From positions 1-42,113 of the forward strand of contig JAAESX010000064.1 in the NCBI GenBank assembly GCA_024228935.1: a stretch of 42,113 nucleotides of DNA, given 5' to 3'. The notes under the pieces were generated by a model. It did no database searches and had not been told where the DNA came from. It saw nothing but the letters and a program-made list of their open reading frames with translations. Shown piece by piece: positions 1 through 8,798 of the stretch; the stretch's first letter is position 1, and each line of letters starts with the position of its first letter. Source of the stretch: Pseudomonadota bacterium (lineage in GTDB: Bacteria; Myxococcota_A; UBA796; CAJQPC01). The translations under genes and the position numbers were made by a program.

Positions 1-61
1 CTCGGCGTACGAGGAGTCCTCGACGTTGGGGGCAGGTTCGGGCGCTAGGATGGAGAATCAT
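1..61 (-). CDS. IS481-family transposase, N-terminal fragment (runs off the window)
   Basis: ATG at 59-61 opens 20 codons with no stop before the window edge. The peptide starts MILHPSARTCP and continues RRGLLVRR. IS481-family transposases typically begin with a short M..H..AR..P..R..LV.R pattern ahead of their helix-turn-helix domain, and this peptide fits it. An AGGA at about 9 nt upstream could be the ribosome-binding site. Only the first 20 residues are visible, so neither catalytic residues nor intactness can be judged. Confidence 0.5.
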   Translation of the reverse strand, partial: MILHPSARTCPQRRGLLVRR

Positions 62-63
62 CG

Positions 64-157
64 GTCTGTCCTGGGTGGGTGGTTGTCCTGTTTCAAAACA
101 ACCCTCCCAGGTCAGGCCGGGGTCTTCCCCATCTGAATGACCTGTTGGGACAACTCA
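64..157. repeat. 94-bp terminal inverted repeat of the window, left arm
   Basis: The sequence from GTCTGTCCTGGG at 64 to GACAACTCA at 157 is the exact reverse complement of 42020-42113. Identity stops at 157/158, one or two bases before the recQ stop codon. On the other side the right copy ends with the window, so the true repeat length is unknown and may include 1-63. Confidence 0.97.
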
Positions 158-159
158 AC

Positions 160-2139
160 CTAGACGATCCCAGGGCGACCCAGACGCCAACGGACACGCG
201 CGACCGCGATGGGAACGCGCGCTCCTCCGTGACCCGATGCCTTGAGCGCCCGAGCGGCCTCGCGAAGCGTCGCCCCGGACCCCGTGTAGTCGTCCAGCAG
301 GAGCACGTCGCCCGAGGGGACATCCCGCTCCGCCACCATCGCGCCCGCCACGTTCGCGCGACGCTGGTCGTTGTTCAGGAGTGTGCCCTGCCGAGCCTCG
401 GGCGCGGCTGCCCACGAGAGCCCATCCCAGACGGGGAGTCCCAGCGCCTCGAGCGTCTCGCCGCGGCCCGCCCACGTAGACGACGGAAGCGGCACGACGA
501 CCGCGTCCGGACCGAGCTCGTGGGCCAGCGCTCGCAGCGCGTCCAGCGTGTCGGGGCTCGGCGGACCGGCGCGACGACCACGCATGAACGCCTGGAACCG
601 CACCGAGTTCCGGCCGCTGTCGTAGAGCGCGCGGCCGGCCGAGAGGACCCGCCGGTAGCCGACGATCTCGACCGGCCGTGTGGCGAGCCAGTCGTCCGCG
701 TCGCCGTCCAGCGTGAGCTCCAGCGGCGCAGTGCAGACATCGCACCGGCCACACGGCTCCGCGGCGAGATCGCCGAGCGCGGCCCGCAGCGTCTGCATCC
801 GGCAGCCGTCGGCCACGGCGTAGCGGACCATCGCCTCGAGCCCCTGGGTCCGGACCAGGTTCTGGTTCACGTACCGAGCCAGATCCGGCTGTCCTTCCCG
901 CCCGACGGAGGCGTAGACCTGACGCCGCCCATCGAGCCGCTTCTCCACGAAGCCCTGCTCGACGAGCTCCGCGATCACGACCGTCACGCGCGTCGGATGG
1001 AGCCCCGTGGTGCGCTTGAGGTCCGTGATCCGAAGCGGCTCGCTCGCGACAGCCTGCCGGACAGCCTGGAAGTCGCCGGCCGCCGGCTGGGCGCTGTGGA
1101 TGAAGTACCTCTGGATGCGGCGGTCGTCCGGGTCGTACAGCAGCAAGCCACGCGCGGGCTCGCCATCTCGGCCGGCTCGACCCACCTCCTGGTAGTAGGC
1201 CGTGATCGAGCCGGGCACGTCGACGTGCACGACGGCTCGCAGGTCCGCCTTGTCGATCCCCATGCCCAGAGCGTTCGTCGCCGCGATGGCGCGGAACTCG
1301 CCGTCGAGGAACCGGCGCTGGAGGTCCTTCTTCCGGTCGGGCGCGAGACCCGCGTGGTACGCGGCGACCTCGTGCCCCTGGGCCGAGAGGTAGTCCGCGA
1401 CCACGTGCGTGTTGTCGCGGGTCGCGCAGTACAGCAACGCGCAGCCCGGCTCGTCCCGAAGGAACCCGTCGAGCTGGCGCAGCTTGTCTGCGAACCCGTC
1501 TGCGGGTCGGACGAACAGCGACAGGCCCGGCCGGTCCATGCCCTGGCGAACGACCTCGATGGGCTCGAGCTGGCGCGCGATGTCCTCGGCCGTCCGCTGA
1601 TCCGCGGTGGCCGTCAGCGCGAGCACACGCACGTCCCTTCCGGCGCGGACGCGCTCCACGAACCGGCCGATCTCCCGGTACGAGGGGCGGAAGTCGTGCC
1701 CCCACGTGCTGATGCAGTGCGCCTCGTCGATGACGACCATCCGGACGTCGCGCTGCTCGAGCCAGGCGACCCGGTCGAGGCGGTCCAGCTGTTCCGGTGC
1801 CAGGAACAGGACGCTGAGCTCGCCCGACTCCGCGCGGCGGATGGTCGCGGCGTTCTGGTCGTCGTCCTGGTCGGAGTTGATGGCGCCAGCGCCGATCCGG
1901 AAGCGGTGCTCCAGGTGGTCGAGCTGGTCCCGCATCAACGCCAACAGCGGAGAGATCACCACGGTCAGCCCGCCCAGCGCCACGGCACTGAGCTGGTAGA
2001 GCAGGGACTTCCCGTGGCCAGTGGGCTGGATGCACAGCAGATCCTGGCCTCCCAGGAGGCTCTCGATCGCCTCGCGCTGGCCGGGTCGGAACGCCTCCAT
2101 CTGGAAGCGGTCACGGAGAAGAGTGTCGATGTCGGTCAT
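160..2139 (-). CDS. recQ: RecQ-type DNA helicase fused to a C-terminal phosphoribosyltransferase domain
   Basis: ATP-dependent 3'-5' DNA helicase of superfamily 2, acting in the cytoplasm on recombination and repair intermediates. In the 659-residue product the Walker A motif TGHGKS is at about 40-45, DEAH with CISTWGHDF at 138-150, LALTATA at 173-179 and the motif VI stretch QEVGRAGRDG at 317-326. Four cysteines at 446, 463, 466 and 469 match the RecQ zinc site. After residue about 490 there is no HRDC domain. Instead a ComF-like phosphoribosyltransferase segment is present, with the PRPP-binding loop LLLDDYTGSGAT at about 613-624. RecQ-PRTase fusions are known in several high-GC bacteria, but their purpose is not settled. 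ATG at 2139 follows a GAGGA on the minus strand. The stop codon is part of the CTAG next to the IS copy. It is divergent from the tRNA-Cys gene. Confidence 0.93.
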   Translation of the reverse strand: MTDIDTLLRDRFQMEAFRPGQREAIESLLGGQDLLCIQPTGHGKSLLYQLSAVALGGLTVVISPLLALMRDQLDHLEHRFRIGAGAINSDQDDDQNAATIRRAESGELSVLFLAPEQLDRLDRVAWLEQRDVRMVVIDEAHCISTWGHDFRPSYREIGRFVERVRAGRDVRVLALTATADQRTAEDIARQLEPIEVVRQGMDRPGLSLFVRPADGFADKLRQLDGFLRDEPGCALLYCATRDNTHVVADYLSAQGHEVAAYHAGLAPDRKKDLQRRFLDGEFRAIAATNALGMGIDKADLRAVVHVDVPGSITAYYQEVGRAGRDGEPARGLLLYDPDDRRIQRYFIHSAQPAAGDFQAVRQAVASEPLRITDLKRTTGLHPTRVTVVIAELVEQGFVEKRLDGRRQVYASVGREGQPDLARYVNQNLVRTQGLEAMVRYAVADGCRMQTLRAALGDLAAEPCGRCDVCTAPLELTLDGDADDWLATRPVEIVGYRRVLSAGRALYDSGRNSVRFQAFMRGRRAGPPSPDTLDALRALAHELGPDAVVVPLPSSTWAGRGETLEALGLPVWDGLSWAAAPEARQGTLLNNDQRRANVAGAMVAERDVPSGDVLLLDDYTGSGATLREAARALKASGHGGARVPIAVARVRWRLGRPGIV

Positions 2140-2212
2140 GGGTCGGTCCTCACAGCTGAGGAGGAATCACCCGCCCCTCGACCAGAATCTGGCCTACCCC
2201 GACTCGTTCCGG

Positions 2213-2256
2213 GGGGTGTCCCCAGGTCTTGACACCCCGCAGCCGAATGCTTACCT
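2213..2256 (+). promoter_or_regulatory. tRNA-Cys promoter overlapping a perfect inverted repeat
   Basis: TTGACA at 2229-2234 is followed after 16-17 bp by TTACCT/TACCTG (2251-2257), and the tRNA begins at 2269, so transcription would start a few bases upstream of it. GGGGTGTC at 2213-2220 and GACACCCC at 2231-2238 form a perfect 8-bp inverted repeat with a 10-bp spacer that covers the -35 box. It lies between recQ and the tRNA gene and could be an operator for either. The promoter is read from sequence only. Confidence 0.5.
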
Positions 2257-2268
2257 GCTGGCCGCCTC

Positions 2269-2343
2269 GGCGACGTAGCCAAGTGGTAAGGCAAAGGTTT
2301 GCAAAACCTTGTATCACCGGTTCGACTCCGGTCGTCGCCTCCA
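2269..2343 (+). tRNA. tRNA-Cys (anticodon GCA)
   Basis: A complete cloverleaf can be drawn: acceptor GGCGACG pairing with CGTCGCC, a D arm GCC/GGC, anticodon stem AAGGT/ACCTT with loop TTGCAAA giving anticodon GCA, and a T arm ACCGG/CCGGT with loop TTCGACT. The discriminator base is T (U73), the identity base of cysteine tRNAs, and CCA is encoded at 2341-2343. It is a single tRNA with its own promoter and terminator. Confidence 0.97.
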
Positions 2344-2351
2344 TCAGAACA

Positions 2352-2374
2352 CCCCCGGCTCGCCGGGGGTTTTC
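2352..2374 (+). terminator. Rho-independent terminator of tRNA-Cys
   Basis: CCCCCGG (2352-2358) pairs with CCGGGGG (2363-2369) around a CTCG loop, followed by TTTTCTT. It lies 8 bases after the tRNA CCA end. Confidence 0.93.
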
Positions 2375-2388
2375 TTATCTGGCCCCCG

Positions 2389-2439
2389 TGTGAAGGTCTG
2401 TGAAGGTCCACACAGCTCCGGGCTGGAGCACGTTACAGT
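2389..2439 (+). promoter_or_regulatory. Tandem 10-bp repeat and -10 box upstream of exbB
   Basis: TGTGAAGGTC occurs twice without a gap (2389-2398 and 2399-2408). It is followed 25 bp later by TACAGT (2434-2439), a good -10 candidate, without a recognisable -35 hexamer. A 10-bp direct repeat on one face of the helix in place of the -35 box is typical of activator binding sites such as those of response regulators. This would control the exbB-exbD-tonB-receptor operon. No regulator gene is visible nearby. Confidence 0.45.
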
Positions 2440-2466
2440 CCGCTCGCTCTACGCTGAGGCTGCACG

Positions 2467-3126
2467 GTGGATCTCGAAGAAAGAATGATGGCGTTCGCCC
2501 TGCTCGGCGCAGGGTGGGTCATGTGGCTGCTGGTCGGCCTCTCGGTGGTCTGCATCTTCGTCGCGGTCGAACGCGCCATCTACCTGGTGCAGAACACGAC
2601 CCCCTCGGGCGGGCTGCAGGCCGCGCTCGCGACCTACCTGAAGAGCGGCAACGGCGAGTCGTTCCGCAAGTCGCTGGACGGCATGAAGGGCATCGAAGCG
2701 CGCGTCCTCGCTGCTGGGCTCGAGGCCTCAGAGAAGGGGCCGGACGCCGCTGAAGAGGCCATCGCCGGCACAATCGTGTTCGAGAAGGACCGGCTCGAGC
2801 GGTTCCTCATCGTCCTGGGCACGGTCGGCAGCAACGCCCCGTTCATCGGCCTGTTCGGGACCGTCCTCGGCATCATCCAGGCGTTCCACGACCTGGCCTC
2901 GATGGACCCGGAGGGCGCGGGCGCTGTCATGGCCGGCATCTCCGAGGCGCTCGTCGCCACGGCGATCGGGCTCATGGTCGCCATCCCCGCGGTCGTGCTC
3001 TACAACTTCTTCCAGCGCATGATCAAGGGCCAGATGCGGCGGGTGGAGAGCCTCTCCCATCTGGTGCTCGCCCAGCTGAAGAGCCGTGACGGCGACGCCA
3101 CCGAGCTCGTGCAGAAGGGCGTCTGA
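2467..3126 (+). CDS. exbB: MotA/TolQ/ExbB-type proton channel protein
   Basis: Inner-membrane subunit of a proton-driven energy module: ExbB/TolQ forms the pentameric scaffold around an ExbD/TolR dimer and turns proton flow into mechanical work on a TonB-like partner. The 219-residue product has three predicted membrane helices (about 14-36, 113-138 and 156-182). Family signatures are [14 protein letters not shown] at 127-140 and [16 protein letters not shown] at 159-174. GTG at 2467 is chosen because GAGG precedes it by 7-8 bp; ATG at 2485 or 2488 is a possible later start. It overlaps exbD by one base (TGATG) and heads the exbB-exbD-tonB-receptor operon. Whether it serves TonB, the downstream Glt/Nfs-like array, or both cannot be decided from sequence. 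AglR/AglQ-type motors belong to the same family. Confidence 0.92.
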   Translation: MDLEERMMAFALLGAGWVMWLLVGLSVVCIFVAVERAIYLVQNTTPSGGLQAALATYLKSGNGESFRKSLDGMKGIEARVLAAGLEASEKGPDAAEEAIAGTIVFEKDRLERFLIVLGTVGSNAPFIGLFGTVLGIIQAFHDLASMDPEGAGAVMAGISEALVATAIGLMVAIPAVVLYNFFQRMIKGQMRRVESLSHLVLAQLKSRDGDATELVQKGV

Positions 3127-3563
3127 TGGCCGGGAAGCTCGGCGGCAGTGAAGACGACGCGATCGTCGACATCAACATCACTCCGCTGGTCGACATCATC
3201 CTGGTCGTCCTCATCATCTTCATGGTGACCGCCACCTACATCGTGGCGCCCAGCATCAAGGTGAACCTGCCCGACGCGGCAACCGGCGAGGCCACCGACA
3301 TCAGCTCGCTCGGACTGCAGCTGACCAGCGACGGCAAGCTCCACCTCGACGGCGAGGAGATCAGCGAGGCCGACCTGCGCGGCATCCTGCAGGAGGAGCT
3401 GGCCACCAGCGACGACGTGACCTGCCTGATCGCCGCCGACACGGACGTCCCCCACGGCCGCGTCGTCTGGCTCATCGATGTCGTGAAGCAGGAGGGCGTC
3501 TCCAAGTTCGCGATCAACATCGACCCGGCCGCCGCGAGGGCCGGCGCCGACATGGTGGAGTGA
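3126..3563 (+). CDS. exbD: Biopolymer transport protein ExbD/TolR
   Basis: Partner of the upstream proton channel. The 145-residue product has a short cytoplasmic N terminus, one membrane helix (about 21-40) with the essential aspartate of the family in INITPLVDIILV (D23), and a periplasmic domain to the C terminus. Length and layout are standard. ATG at 3126 shares its A with the exbB stop codon, implying translational coupling. Only one ExbD-like gene is present, whereas the Myxococcus gliding motor uses two TolR-type proteins (AglQ and AglS). Confidence 0.94.
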   Translation: MAGKLGGSEDDAIVDINITPLVDIILVVLIIFMVTATYIVAPSIKVNLPDAATGEATDISSLGLQLTSDGKLHLDGEEISEADLRGILQEELATSDDVTCLIAADTDVPHGRVVWLIDVVKQEGVSKFAINIDPAAARAGADMVE

Positions 3564-3572
3564 CACCAGGCC

Positions 3573-4315
<743 letters not shown>

Positions 4316-4316
<1 letters not shown>

Positions 4317-6967
4317 TGCTCTACCTCCTCACCGCTCTCGCACTCGCCCAGGAACCGCCTGCCCAGGACGCCCCCACCGAGGTGTCCGAGGAAGACGAAC
4401 TCCCGCCCATCATCAAGGGGCCGGAGATCCTGGAATACGTCCAGGCCCCCTACCCGCCCGAGGCGGAGGAGCAGGGCCTCGAAGGCTCGGTGCTGCTGCT
4501 CATCGAGATCGACGAGACAGGCGTCGTCACCTACGCCGAGGTGCTCCAGCCCATCGGGAACGGCTTCGACGAGGCTGCGCTCGAGGCGGTCAAGGCGTTC
4601 ACCTTCGTGCCCGCCGAGGACCCGAACGGCCCCACCGCCGTCGCGCTGGAGTTCGAGTACGGCTTCGTCCTCGATGTCAGCGAGGTCGAGGGCGCGGTCC
4701 CCGAGGTCGAGGACGAGCCGGAGCCGCAGGAGATCCCGGTCAACCTCGAAGGCAACGTCATCGAGATGGCCACGCGTAAGCCGCTGCCCGAGATGGCGGT
4801 CGGCGTCGTCGGCACCGACCTCATGGCGACCACCGATGCGGACGGCCACTTCGAGCTCCGAGGCGTTCCGCTGGGCATGGCCACCGTCCAGGTCGCCCGG
4901 CCCGGCTGGACCACCAAGACGATGGAGATCGAGATCGTCGAGGGCCAGGTCCAGGCCGCGGACATCTGGGTGAAGAACGAGTCCTACGCGGACGCAGCGG
5001 TCGGCGTGTACCACCGCAACAAGGACGAGGTCACCCGGCGGACCATCTCCATGGCCGAGGCCCGTCGCATCCCCGGCACGTTCGGCGACCCCATCCGGGT
5101 CATCCAGAACCTGCCCGGCGCCGCGCGCAGCCCGTTCTCCACCGGCCTGCTCATCATCCGGGGCGCCAACCCCGAGGACACCGGCGTCTACATCGACGGC
5201 ATCCGGATCCCGCTCATCTACCACCTGGGCGGGTTCGCGAGCGTCATCAACCCGGACCTGATCGAGAGCGTCGACTACCTGCCCGGCGGCTACGGCGTGC
5301 AGTACGGACGGACCATCGGTGGTGCCGTGGACGTCACGACCAAGAAGGAGTCGCCCGAACAGCCTCGGCTCGCCTGGTCGACGGACATCATGGACAGCGG
5401 CGGTGTGTTCGAGGCTCGGCTCGGCCCCAAGGACACCCACCACATCGGACTGGCCGGGCGCGCCAGCTACGTCGACTACATCATCCGGCCCATCCAGGAG
5501 GCGGTCGGGACGCGCTTCATCACCTCGCCCCGCTGGGGCGACTACCAGCTGCGCTACGCGTACACCGGCCTCGACAAGACGAAGGTCAGCCTCTTCGTCA
5601 TGGGTTTCGACGACAAGCTGCTCCTCGCCACCCCCGAGGACTACGCCCAGGGCCCCGACCAGGACGCACAGGGCGACATCTCGCTGCACTACTTCACGCA
5701 TCGCGTCATCGGCTCGGTAGAGCACGAGTTCAACGACCGCTGGGCGCTTCGTGTGACCCCCGCCGTCGGCTGGGACTTCAACGAGTTCGGGCTCGGGCAG
5801 GCGTTCCGGGTCGAGCAGGACCTGTACATGGTCGAGGTCCGGGCCGAGGCTCCGTTCACCATGAACGAGCACGTCCAGATCGTCCCCGGTCTGGACTACA
5901 TCGGTGGCTGGTACGACTTCACGTTCGAGCTGCCCTTCGACCCGGACAGCTTCGACGACTACGACCCGCTCGGTGAGCGCGAGAACTGGGGCATCAGCGA
6001 CAACGGCAGCGTGTGGGGACCGGACGTCTACCTCAAGGCGCACCTCCGACCGCTCGAGGACCTGGACCGCCTCTACATCCAGCCCGGCCTCCGACACAGC
6101 TACGTCAACGTCTACGGCCAGTACGTCTCGACGGGGTTCGACCCCCGCATCGCGACGCGCATCCGGGTCCTGGAGAACGGCTACCTGAAGGCCGCGGCCG
6201 GCATCTACACGCAGCCTCCACAGGCGACGGAGTCGTACCAGCCCGAGGGGGACTACGAGCTCGGCATGGAGCGCTCGAAGGCGTACAGCCTCGGCTACGA
6301 GCAGGAGATCCTCCCCGGCTTCACCGCCGACGTCGAGGGCTTCTACAAGGACCTCGACGGCCTCATCGTGACGAACCGCGAGTGGACCTCGATGGAGGAC
6401 AACGCGTACACGAACGAGGGCATCGGCACGATCTACGGCGGTGAGCTCATGGTCCGGCGCGAGCCGCTCGGGAAGCTGTTCGGCTGGGTCTCCTACACCT
6501 ACAGCCAGAGTGAGCGGCAGGACTACACGGACTGCGACGAGCCGGACGACCGCGCGTGCACCCCGTACCTGTACGACTTCGACCAGACCCACATCCTGAC
6601 GGGCCTCGCGGCCTACTCGCTCCCCTTCGAGATCGAGGTGTCCGGGCGCGTCCAGTACGTGACCGGGACCCCCTACACGCCGTACGCCGGCGCGATCTAC
6701 GACGCCGATCAGGAGTTCTGGCAGGGCTTCCAGTCCGACAAGCGGAACAGCGAGCGTCTGGCGCCCTACCTGGCGGTCGACGGCCGCGTCGAGAAGGGCT
6801 TCACGTTCAAGCGCTGGCGAGCCCGGGCCTACGTGGACTTCCTGAACATCTACAAGGGCGAGAACCCCGAGTTCCGCCTCTACAACTACGACTACACCGA
6901 GTACGTCGACGTCTCCGGGCTGCCGTTCGTGCCCTCGCCTGGAATCGAGATCGAGGGCTACCTTTGA
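4316..6967 (+). CDS. TonB-dependent outer-membrane receptor with N-terminal TonB domain and carboxypeptidase-regulatory-like domain
   Basis: Predicted outer-membrane gated porin for an unknown ligand. The 883-residue product starts with a signal peptide (MLYLLTALALAQ). A TonB C-terminal-type domain follows at about 35-115 (APYPPEAEEQGLEGSV, then FDEAALEAVKAFTFVPA). Next come a carboxypeptidase-regulatory-like beta sandwich at about 135-220, a plug at about 225-340 (LLIIRGANPEDTGVYIDGI; LPGGYGVQYGRTIGGAVDV) and a beta barrel to the end. ATG at 4316 is chosen over an upstream in-frame ATG at 4292 because it gives a clean signal peptide and overlaps the tonB stop (TGATG). A transducer-type domain at the periplasmic end of a receptor is unusual, although such fusions are known in Myxococcota. 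The last residue is Leu rather than the common Phe. Confidence 0.88.
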
Positions 6968-7797
6968 TGTTGTTCCTCCTCCCTGGCCTCCTCGGCTGCA
7001 ACGTCGGCGAGCTGTCGCAGCCGTCCGAGGTCGATCGCACCCGCGTGCTCGGCATCAAGGCCACCCCGGCCGAGCCCGCTCCTGGCGAGGCCGCCAGGAT
7101 CCGCTCGCTGGCGGTCGACCCCGTCGAAGGCATCCAGACCGTCATCTACTTCGGCTGCCTCATCACGGAGTCCGACAGCTTCGGGTGCGAGGATCTCGAG
7201 GTCCTCGGCACCTATGAGCCCGGCGGCCCGGTCCCGAGCTTCACCACGCCGGAGGACGCCCTCGACGGGATGACCGACGAGGAGAAGGAAGACGGGCTGA
7301 ACTACCTGTTGCAGTTCCTGGCCGTCCCGAACGGCGTCGACCTGGAGACGGCGCTCGAGAGCGAGGACGCCGACGCAGCAGAGATCGGGGAGTCCGGCTT
7401 CAAGCGCGTGCCGGTGTCGCTGAACTCGAACCCGAACGACAACCCCAAGATCACGGGCCTGCGGTTCGACGACGCCTTCGAGGTCGAGAACGGCGACACG
7501 CTCGTCCTGACCCATGGACAGACCTACGACATCGAGGTCCTCCTCTCCGCGGACTCGGTCCAGGACTATGTCTACACCAACTCGGACGGCGAGACCGAGG
7601 ACCGCACGGAAGAGCCCTACTTCAGCTTCCACGCCACCCAGGGCGATGTGGTGAACCCGTGGTCGTTGTATCCGTTCGGAACCTACGAATACACGGCCCC
7701 GGTCGACCCGGATCCGTCGGATGGTCAGCTCTGGATCGTGACCCGCGACCGCCGCGGCGGGCAGGATTGGATCGAGCTGAACCTGCGCTTCGAGTAG
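6967..7797 (+). CDS. Lipoprotein coupled to the TonB-dependent receptor
   Basis: The 276-residue product begins MLFLLPGLLGCN, a short lipoprotein signal with lipobox LLGC, so it should be lipid-anchored in the envelope. The rest is acidic and beta-rich with no domain I recognise; GLRFDDAFEVENGDTLVLTHG and the C-terminal GQLWIVTRDRRGGQDWIELNLRF suggest an Ig-like end domain. ATG at 6967 overlaps the receptor stop (TGATG), so the two are translated together. It may be a surface lipoprotein partner of the receptor, by analogy with receptor-lipoprotein pairs elsewhere. That role is inferred from position only. Confidence 0.72.
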   Translation: MLFLLPGLLGCNVGELSQPSEVDRTRVLGIKATPAEPAPGEAARIRSLAVDPVEGIQTVIYFGCLITESDSFGCEDLEVLGTYEPGGPVPSFTTPEDALDGMTDEEKEDGLNYLLQFLAVPNGVDLETALESEDADAAEIGESGFKRVPVSLNSNPNDNPKITGLRFDDAFEVENGDTLVLTHGQTYDIEVLLSADSVQDYVYTNSDGETEDRTEEPYFSFHATQGDVVNPWSLYPFGTYEYTAPVDPDPSDGQLWIVTRDRRGGQDWIELNLRFE

Positions 7798-7833
7798 GGC
7801 TGTAAACGGCCGTCTGACGGGCTTGACGGGGGG

Positions 7834-7887
7834 TTGACACCCCCATGACATGCCCCTCGGGACGCCCTCCGGACTGCGTGCTATGGT
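7834..7887 (+). promoter_or_regulatory. Direct-repeat operator and -10 box upstream of the gltA-like gene
   Basis: TTGACA at 7834-7839 and TGACAT at 7846-7851 form a TGACA direct repeat with 11-bp period. A -10-like TATGGT follows at 7882-7887 (48 bp from the first T) and GTCTTTT begins at +59. The same layout occurs at 19279. There is no -35 at the right distance from TATGGT, so activator-dependent transcription of the A-E operon is likely. Confidence 0.5.
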
Positions 7888-7949
7888 CCGTCGTCTTTTG
7901 GCCCGCAGTACGCCTGCAGGCCCTGCTCGAAACGCTGGAGAAGCCCCTG

Positions 7950-8789
7950 ATGAACACGCTTGGCACCCTGGCCCGCGGCCTGGTCGCCGGGGCCCTCGGG
8001 CTGGCGCTCGCGGCCGGCGCGCTCGCCCCCGAGACCGCCCACGCGAGCCCCGCCGAAGATGCCCTGAAGGAAGTCCAGGGAGAGGTGACGACGAAGGACG
8101 TGGTCCAGAACCGCTTCTTCGAGAAGTCGAAGCGCTTCGAGATCGCGCCTGTCCTCGGCGTCGTCCCGAACAACCCGATGGTCAAGCGCCGTCTGGGTGG
8201 TGTGCTCCTCGCCTACCACTTCAGCGAGACCTTCGCGGCCGGCGGCCAGCTGCTGTACGCGCCGGACCTCGGGTCGAACGACCTGAAGGGCCTGACCAAC
8301 ACGCTCGTCACCATCGCCCACAACGGCGAGGCGAACGTCGAGTTCCAGCAGCCGCTGGACAAGCTCATCCTGGGCGCGACGTTCTCGGCCAACTGGATCC
8401 CCGTCTACGGGAAGATCAACCTGGTCGGCGAGACGGTCCTCAACTTCGACCTGTACCTGTCCGGCGGACTCGGGATGCTCAGCATCGCCAAGTACTACGC
8501 CGTGTTCGACCAGCAGAAGTTCCAGGAGGGTGACCCGGTTCCGGTGTCGCTGCTGGAGCCGACCCAGAAGGTCCGCGTGCCGGTCAACCTGGCGATCGGC
8601 GCCGACATCTTCCTGACCCAGACGCTCGCCCTCAAGCTGGACGCTCGGAGCTACGTCTACTGGGACCTCGCGCCCCAGTACGACCCGAACAACCCGCCCG
8701 AGGATGGCCGGCTCTACAACATCTTCATCGCGAGCGCCGGGCTGTCCATGTACTTCCCGAAGATGCCCCCGCGCATGACGGACTTCTAG
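7950..8789 (+). CDS. gltA: Outer-membrane beta-barrel protein, GltA/NfsA-like
   Basis: Predicted outer-membrane barrel, first gene of the A-H array. The 279-residue product has a signal peptide (MNTLGTLARGLVAGALGLAL through AHA at about 30), a short Lys/Glu-rich linker, and about 230 residues of alternating hydrophobic strands ending in Phe, as outer-membrane proteins often do. It is a paralogue of the next gene: NWIPVYGKINL and LNFDLYLSGGLGM align with QFSPIYGKVAL and INFDIYGAFGMGV there. In Myxococcus, GltA/GltB and NfsA/NfsB are such paired barrels in the gliding and spore-coat complexes. ATG at 7950 follows GGAG by 9 bp and fits the promoter at 7882; the frame is open further upstream but without a signal peptide. 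Its identity rests on order, topology and family type. Confidence 0.72.
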   Translation: MNTLGTLARGLVAGALGLALAAGALAPETAHASPAEDALKEVQGEVTTKDVVQNRFFEKSKRFEIAPVLGVVPNNPMVKRRLGGVLLAYHFSETFAAGGQLLYAPDLGSNDLKGLTNTLVTIAHNGEANVEFQQPLDKLILGATFSANWIPVYGKINLVGETVLNFDLYLSGGLGMLSIAKYYAVFDQQKFQEGDPVPVSLLEPTQKVRVPVNLAIGADIFLTQTLALKLDARSYVYWDLAPQYDPNNPPEDGRLYNIFIASAGLSMYFPKMPPRMTDF

Positions 8790-8798
8790 GCGAACCCC

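Larger units (their letters stand above)
1..157 (-). mobile_element. 5' end of an IS481-like insertion sequence (left copy, partial)
   Basis: Positions 64-157 are identical, in inverted orientation, to 42020-42113 (94 bp without mismatch). On the minus strand the element starts just after the recQ stop codon with TGAGTTGTCCC, passes through a structured leader, and reaches an open frame that begins at 61 and leaves the window at 1. That frame resembles an IS481-family transposase start. The flanking recQ sequence is TCTAGG, which fits the NCTAGN target reported for Bordetella IS481. The leader can fold: GTTGTCC at 83-89 pairs with GGACAAC at 148-154, AGGTCA with TGACCT inside it, and GGGG-TCTT-CCCC innermost. 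What is seen is the repeat and the open frame; the family assignment is inference. A dispersed REP-like repeat is the alternative. Confidence 0.6.

Noticed and set aside
64..157. Integron attC-like site or REP element
   Set aside because: The outer inverted segments do not match the RYYYAAC/GTTRRRY core sites, and the transposase-like frame next to the repeat explains it better as an IS end. REP remains a weaker option.
79..2232. Long plus-strand open frame (717 codons) across recQ
   Set aside because: It begins inside the IS repeat, lies antisense to recQ with all its motifs, and reads as Arg/Asp/Val-rich sequence with no recognisable domain: a GC-driven shadow.
7834..7862. Ordinary sigma-70 promoter with TTGACA as -35
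   Set aside because: No -10-like hexamer lies 16-18 bp downstream. The -10-like box is 42 bp away, as in the second copy, so TTGACA is better read as part of an activator site.
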